Origin: Halorubrum salinum
GTDB taxonomy: Archaea > Halobacteriota > Halobacteria > Halobacteriales > Haloferacaceae
DNA: 64,000 nucleotides
Assembly (NCBI RefSeq): GCF_024494575.1
Contig: NZ_JANHDO010000001.1
Location: forward strand, 1 to 64,000
Direction of reading: 5' to 3'
The notes beneath the pieces were generated by a model, which saw nothing but the letters and a program-made list of their open reading frames with translations, made no database searches and had not been told where the DNA came from. A program made the position numbers and the translations under genes. Positions 61,144 through 64,000 of the stretch are shown piece by piece; position 1 is the stretch's first letter; each line of letters starts with the position of its first letter.

Positions 61144-61202
61144 GAGGCGACCACCCCTACTGCCCGTTCGTCCGTTGAGCAACGCGCTTCGTTCGTGTTC
61201 AT
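61140..61202 (-). CDS. 20-codon leader ORF overlapping the amt-PII start
   Basis: An ATG at 61202 begins [20 protein letters not shown] and ends in TGA at 61142-61140, which overlaps the GTG start of amt-PII (GTGA at 61143). With the TATA box at 61236-61245 the predicted transcript starts about 13 nt before this ATG. It could be a translated leader coupling initiation at GTG, or chance. Confidence 0.35.
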   Translation of the reverse strand: MNTNEARCSTDERAVGVVAS

Positions 61203-61667
61203 GTGCTGAATCACATTTCCACCCGGGGAATGGGAATTATATAAATGCTAGAGTTGAAATACTAAAGAAATATTTGAAATAATGCAGGCGATGTCCGATC
61301 TACTGCAGAATCAATTGTATATAAGGACGTAAAGCGCGAGATTGTCTGGCAATACTTGCGATCTCTGCTGACGAATGTATTGTAGGAAATCAGACACAAA
61401 CGCGCAGTTTCACCGATCAGACGGCTCACGACGCGGCGCGCGGCCGCTATCGGCGAGTATTGCCGACCCGATCTGCAGCCGATCGGCACCGCGCGCGGCC
61501 GTCTCGCCGTCTGTCCCCCCAAACCGGCCGATACCGGCCGATTCGCGAGCCAGATGTAGAATTTGACGTTTGTCAACCTCGGATCGAAACGAGAACCGGT
61601 GCGTCCACTCGGAACGGAAGATAGGGGTCTGTTTGGCTACCGATCTCGCGTGTCGGACGATATCCGG
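61203..61667. promoter_or_regulatory. amt-PII upstream region, AT-rich
   Basis: A clear TATA box (TTTATATAAT on minus, 61245-61236) drives amt-PII. Farther upstream CTTATATAC (61325-61317, minus) is a second candidate, or in the other strand a TATA box (GTATATAAG) for an unidentified plus transcript. 61220-61420 is unusually AT-rich for this genome. An ACCGGCCGAT direct repeat lies at about 61530-61552 nearer radA. I see no convincing gene. Confidence 0.6.
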
Positions 61668-62699
61668 TTACTCCGGCTTCAGTCCCTCGCCTTGGACGCG
61701 CATCACGGCCTCGCCGTCGGCGAGGTTCGGCGCGTCGACGAGCCGGACGATCCGCTTGTTCCCCTTCGACTTCCGGAGGTAGATCCGGAACGTCGAGGCG
61801 TGTCCGAGGATGTTCCCCCCGATCGCTTGAGTCGGGTCCCCGAAGTACGAGTCGGGGTTCGACGCGACTTGGTTGGTGACGAGGATGGCGGTGTTGTACA
61901 GGTCGCCGAGTCGCATCAGGTCGTGCAGGTGTTTGTTGAGCTTCTGCTGACGCTCGGCCAGTTCACCCCGGCCGACGTACTCGGCACGGAAGTGAGCGGT
62001 GAGCGAGTCGACACAGACGATTCGGATGGGCCACTCGCCCTCTTCGTGTTCTCCCGCGAGCTCCTTGGCCTTCTCCGCGAGGAGGATCTGGTGGTTGGAG
62101 TTGAACGCCTTCGCGACGTGGATCTGGTCTAAGAACGCCTCGACGAGCTCCTCCATCGCCTCCTCGTTTCCGGGCGTGCCTTCGATCTCGCGCCGTTCCA
62201 TCTCCTCGGCGAGGATCTCGTCGTCGAGCCCGCGAACCATGTCGTCGATCCGCTCCGGCCGGAACGTGTCCTCGGAGTCGACGAAGATACAGCCGCCGTC
62301 GAGTCCGCCGTTCTCCGGCGGAAGCTGCACGTTGACGGCCATCTGATGCGTGACCTGCGACTTGCCGGACCCGAACTCGCCGTACACCTCGGTGATCGAT
62401 TGGGTCTCTATCCCCCCGCCGAGCAGATCGTCGACCTCGTCGATCTGCCACGAGAGCTTCCCGATCTCCTGCCGGCGCTCCAACACGGTCGCTCCCGTCT
62501 CGAACCCGCCGACGTCGGCCGCGTCGCGGGCGGCGTTGATGATGTCCGCCGCCGAGGACTCGCCGATGTCGGCGGTGTTGGACATCTCGCCGGGGCTCGC
62601 GACGGCGATCGACTGATAGCTCTCGAACCCGTTCTCGACGAGCTTGTCTGCGGTCGCGGGGCCGACGCCGGGGAGGTCTTCGAGTTCGTCTTCAGGCAT
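61668..62699 (-). CDS. radA: DNA repair and recombination protein RadA
   Basis: 343 residues. The N-terminal helix-hairpin-helix domain ([20 protein letters not shown]) is followed by the RecA/Rad51 ATPase: Walker A GEFGSGKS (near 107-114), Walker [10 protein letters not shown]1/L2 region with [23 protein letters not shown], and a C-terminal IRL-type strand. It forms the strand-exchange filament. No intein is present. The TATA box TCTTTATAC (62733-62725) is about 30 nt from the ATG, giving a leaderless mRNA. Confidence 0.96.
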   Translation of the reverse strand: MPEDELEDLPGVGPATADKLVENGFESYQSIAVASPGEMSNTADIGESSAADIINAARDAADVGGFETGATVLERRQEIGKLSWQIDEVDDLLGGGIETQSITEVYGEFGSGKSQVTHQMAVNVQLPPENGGLDGGCIFVDSEDTFRPERIDDMVRGLDDEILAEEMERREIEGTPGNEEAMEELVEAFLDQIHVAKAFNSNHQILLAEKAKELAGEHEEGEWPIRIVCVDSLTAHFRAEYVGRGELAERQQKLNKHLHDLMRLGDLYNTAILVTNQVASNPDSYFGDPTQAIGGNILGHASTFRIYLRKSKGNKRIVRLVDAPNLADGEAVMRVQGEGLKPE

Positions 62700-62921
62700 G
62701 TACGCCTTCCTTGCTCGCCATCGGGTATAAAGACTGGTTTACACCCTAGTGAAAGTGAAAATCCAGCGCCCCGCCGTCGCTCGACGATGTGACATCCCTC
62801 GAACGGCTTCACGGTTGGCGCGTACCCGGATCCGCTGGCGAAACTGGTCGTGTGTCGCACCGCGATCACCCCTCTCCGTGACTCATCTCCCCCCCAACTC
62901 CCGGCGTCCCCGCGGCCTTCC
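62700..62921. other. radA upstream region
   Basis: The radA promoter is TCTTTATAC on the minus strand (62733-62725), preceded by GGTGTAAACCAG. The remaining 180 bp up to the end of the ACT-domain gene shows no gene. The small ORFs lack acidic composition. Confidence 0.6.
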
Positions 62922-63422
62922 TCAGAACCCGACGCGACGGACGTAGCCGAGATCACGGATCTCGACCAGCAGTTCGCCGGGAAGGTCGGCGTCCGTTATG
63001 ACGTACAGCTTCGGGTCGTCGGTGAACTCGGGATCCTCGCTCAGAACCTGCCGGATCGAGACGCCGTGATCGGCCAGAATCCCCGTTACCTCGGCGACGA
63101 TGCCGGCCTCGTCGGCGGCCGCGACCTCGATAGTGAGCACCGTGAGATCGAGCACCGGTGCGAGATCCATCAGGCTCGGCACCGACGAGATGTTCGTGAA
63201 GATACGCTTCAGCTCCGGATCGTCTAAGATCGCGTCCGTCGTCGAGTCGACCACGCGCCGATCGACGTCGAGTTCGCGCGCGATCCCGGTGTACGGGATC
63301 TCGATGCCGCCGGAGACCACGCGCCCCTCTTCGTTGACCGAGAAGCCACGCTCCAAGAAGAGCCGGATGACGGCCTGCTGGCTGGGTGACCCCTCGAACT
63401 TTTCGAGGATCTCGTCGAACAT
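62922..63422 (-). CDS. HTH and ACT domain regulator of amino acid metabolism (TrpY-like)
   Basis: 166 residues. The N-terminal winged HTH (about 1-80) has SQQAVIRLFLERGFSVNEEGRVVSGGIEIPYTGIARELDVDRRVV (shown in parts), and the ACT domain (about 92-166) contains LTIEVAAADEAGIVAEVTGILADHGVSIRQVLSEDP. The same layout is found in TrpY-type repressors that sense tryptophan. Ligand and targets here are unknown. It is divergent from the helicase and upstream of radA. Confidence 0.85.
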   Translation of the reverse strand: MFDEILEKFEGSPSQQAVIRLFLERGFSVNEEGRVVSGGIEIPYTGIARELDVDRRVVDSTTDAILDDPELKRIFTNISSVPSLMDLAPVLDLTVLTIEVAAADEAGIVAEVTGILADHGVSIRQVLSEDPEFTDDPKLYVITDADLPGELLVEIRDLGYVRRVGF

Positions 63423-63587
63423 TCGTTACTCCGGCTGGTCCCCGCTCGGTGTTAAACCGTCGGGTGCGCCGGAGCGGCAACTCGCCTGAGCGCCGGACCG
63501 ACGCGGCTCCGGTTCCGCCGAGCCTCCCACGACCACTTTCGCCCCGCCACCCGACCGTTTTTAGCCGATGCCGCCGAATCTCACCCC

Positions 63588-64000
63588 GTGTCAGAGCCGT
63601 CGCATCTGCGGTTCTTCCCATACGAGGAGCCGTACCCGAACCAGCGCGAGGCGATGGACAGGGTCGCCAACGCGCTGGACCGCGGACAAGACGTGCTGTT
63701 CGAGGGCGCACCCGGTACGGGGAAGACCCTCTCCGCGCTCGTGCCCGCGCTCGAACACGCGAGGGAGCACGACCGCACGGTGGTCATCACCACCAACGTC
63801 CACCAGCAGATGCGCCAGTTCGTCGAGGACGCCCGCGCCATCACGCGCGAGGAGCCCATCCGCGCGGTCGTGTTCAAGGGTAAGTCCTCGATGTGTCACA
63901 TCGACGTGGACTACCAGGAGTGTCAGACCCTCCGCGACACCACCCGCGACTTGGTCGAGACCGAGAGCGAGGTCCGCGAGCTTGAGGCGCGCCAGCGCGA
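63588..64000 (+). CDS. XPD/Rad3-type Fe-S DNA helicase (5' part)
   Basis: At least 137 residues from the GTG at 63588 (MSEPSHLRFFPYEEPYPNQREAM), cut by the window edge. FFPYEEPYPNQREAM is the Q-motif-like start of SF2 XPD helicases and Walker A is EGAPGTGKTLSAL (about 39-51). VVITTNVHQQMRQFVED is motif Ia, and KGKSSMCHIDVDYQECQTL begins the Fe-S cysteine domain. Likely a 5'-3' DNA helicase in repair. The divergent HTH-ACT gene shares its upstream region. Confidence 0.88.
   Translation, partial: MSEPSHLRFFPYEEPYPNQREAMDRVANALDRGQDVLFEGAPGTGKTLSALVPALEHAREHDRTVVITTNVHQQMRQFVEDARAITREEPIRAVVFKGKSSMCHIDVDYQECQTLRDTTRDLVETESEVRELEARQR

Noticed and set aside
61317-61566. Gene driven by the plus-strand TATA at 61317-61325
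   Set aside because: The only ORF (63 codons from 61375) has basic, serine-rich composition and no acidic bias, so I cannot support it.

Overview
The window is a stretch of a halophilic archaeal chromosome (class Halobacteria, probably Halorubrum or a close relative). The evidence is the high GC content, very acidic proteins, haloarchaea-only small protein families (DUF5784, DUF5786, DUF5789, DUF5816, DUF6757, HVO_2523-type zinc finger), an archaeal rRNA promoter array, an archaeal tRNA-Lys(UUU), an archaeal RNase P RNA, a thermosome, a DP1 polymerase subunit, RadA, PCNA and Hjc. It reads as core chromosome. I see no transposase, integrase, CRISPR array or provirus.

Left end to 12 kb: the first 110 bases are the 5' end of a 16S rRNA gene on the minus strand, followed by its leader and two tandem promoters. 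Then come the chromatin protein MC1, an AbrB-like small protein, pyrD, valS, a methyltransferase, a DUF2391 membrane protein, a two-gene MgtE-type transporter, several haloarchaeal proteins of unknown function and aspartate kinase.

12 to 20 kb is the replication-origin region. A minus-strand set, arvA/oapA (Era-like GTPase), arvB/oapB and arvC/oapC, faces away from an origin with two inverted origin-recognition boxes around an AT-rich unwinding segment and two tandem-repeat arrays. The orc1/cdc6 gene reads away on the other side. A Sec11-type signal peptidase and polB (DP1) follow. The 16S rRNA gene is transcribed in the direction a fork from this origin would travel.

20 to 36 kb holds housekeeping and small haloarchaeal genes: IMPACT/YigZ, PspAB-like, metallo-beta-lactamase fold, SDR, PHP, hemB, a three-cysteine ferredoxin, RNase P RNA, AMMECR1, NAD salvage genes (nicotinate phosphoribosyltransferase and a nicotinamidase-like hydrolase) flanking a large secreted PGF-CTERM metalloprotease-like protein, a Tat-exported protein and a 42-residue zinc finger. 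35.5 to 44 kb holds crtB, hisD, a five-gene phosphonate-type ABC transporter operon with a HAD hydrolase, and an IscA/HesB protein.

44 to 64 kb: dodecin, a ParB-like DNA-binding protein, tRNA-Lys with a duplicated 3' end, hisG, a GIY-YIG protein, PCNA, an MFS permease, a phosphohexomutase, an FMN reductase, Hjc, Rio1, a Pno1-type KH protein, a LUD protein, thermosome, hemL, an Amt permease fused to a PII domain, radA, an ACT-domain regulator and the start of an XPD-like helicase.

Most worth following up: (i) the origin with its arv/oap neighbours, its repeat arrays and an ORB-like sequence inside polB; (ii) a recurring pattern in which the last codons and stop codon of a gene are tandemly copied just downstream, often placing stops in other frames; (iii) the Amt-PII fusion preceded by a coupled 20-codon leader ORF; (iv) the tRNA-Lys 3'-end duplication.
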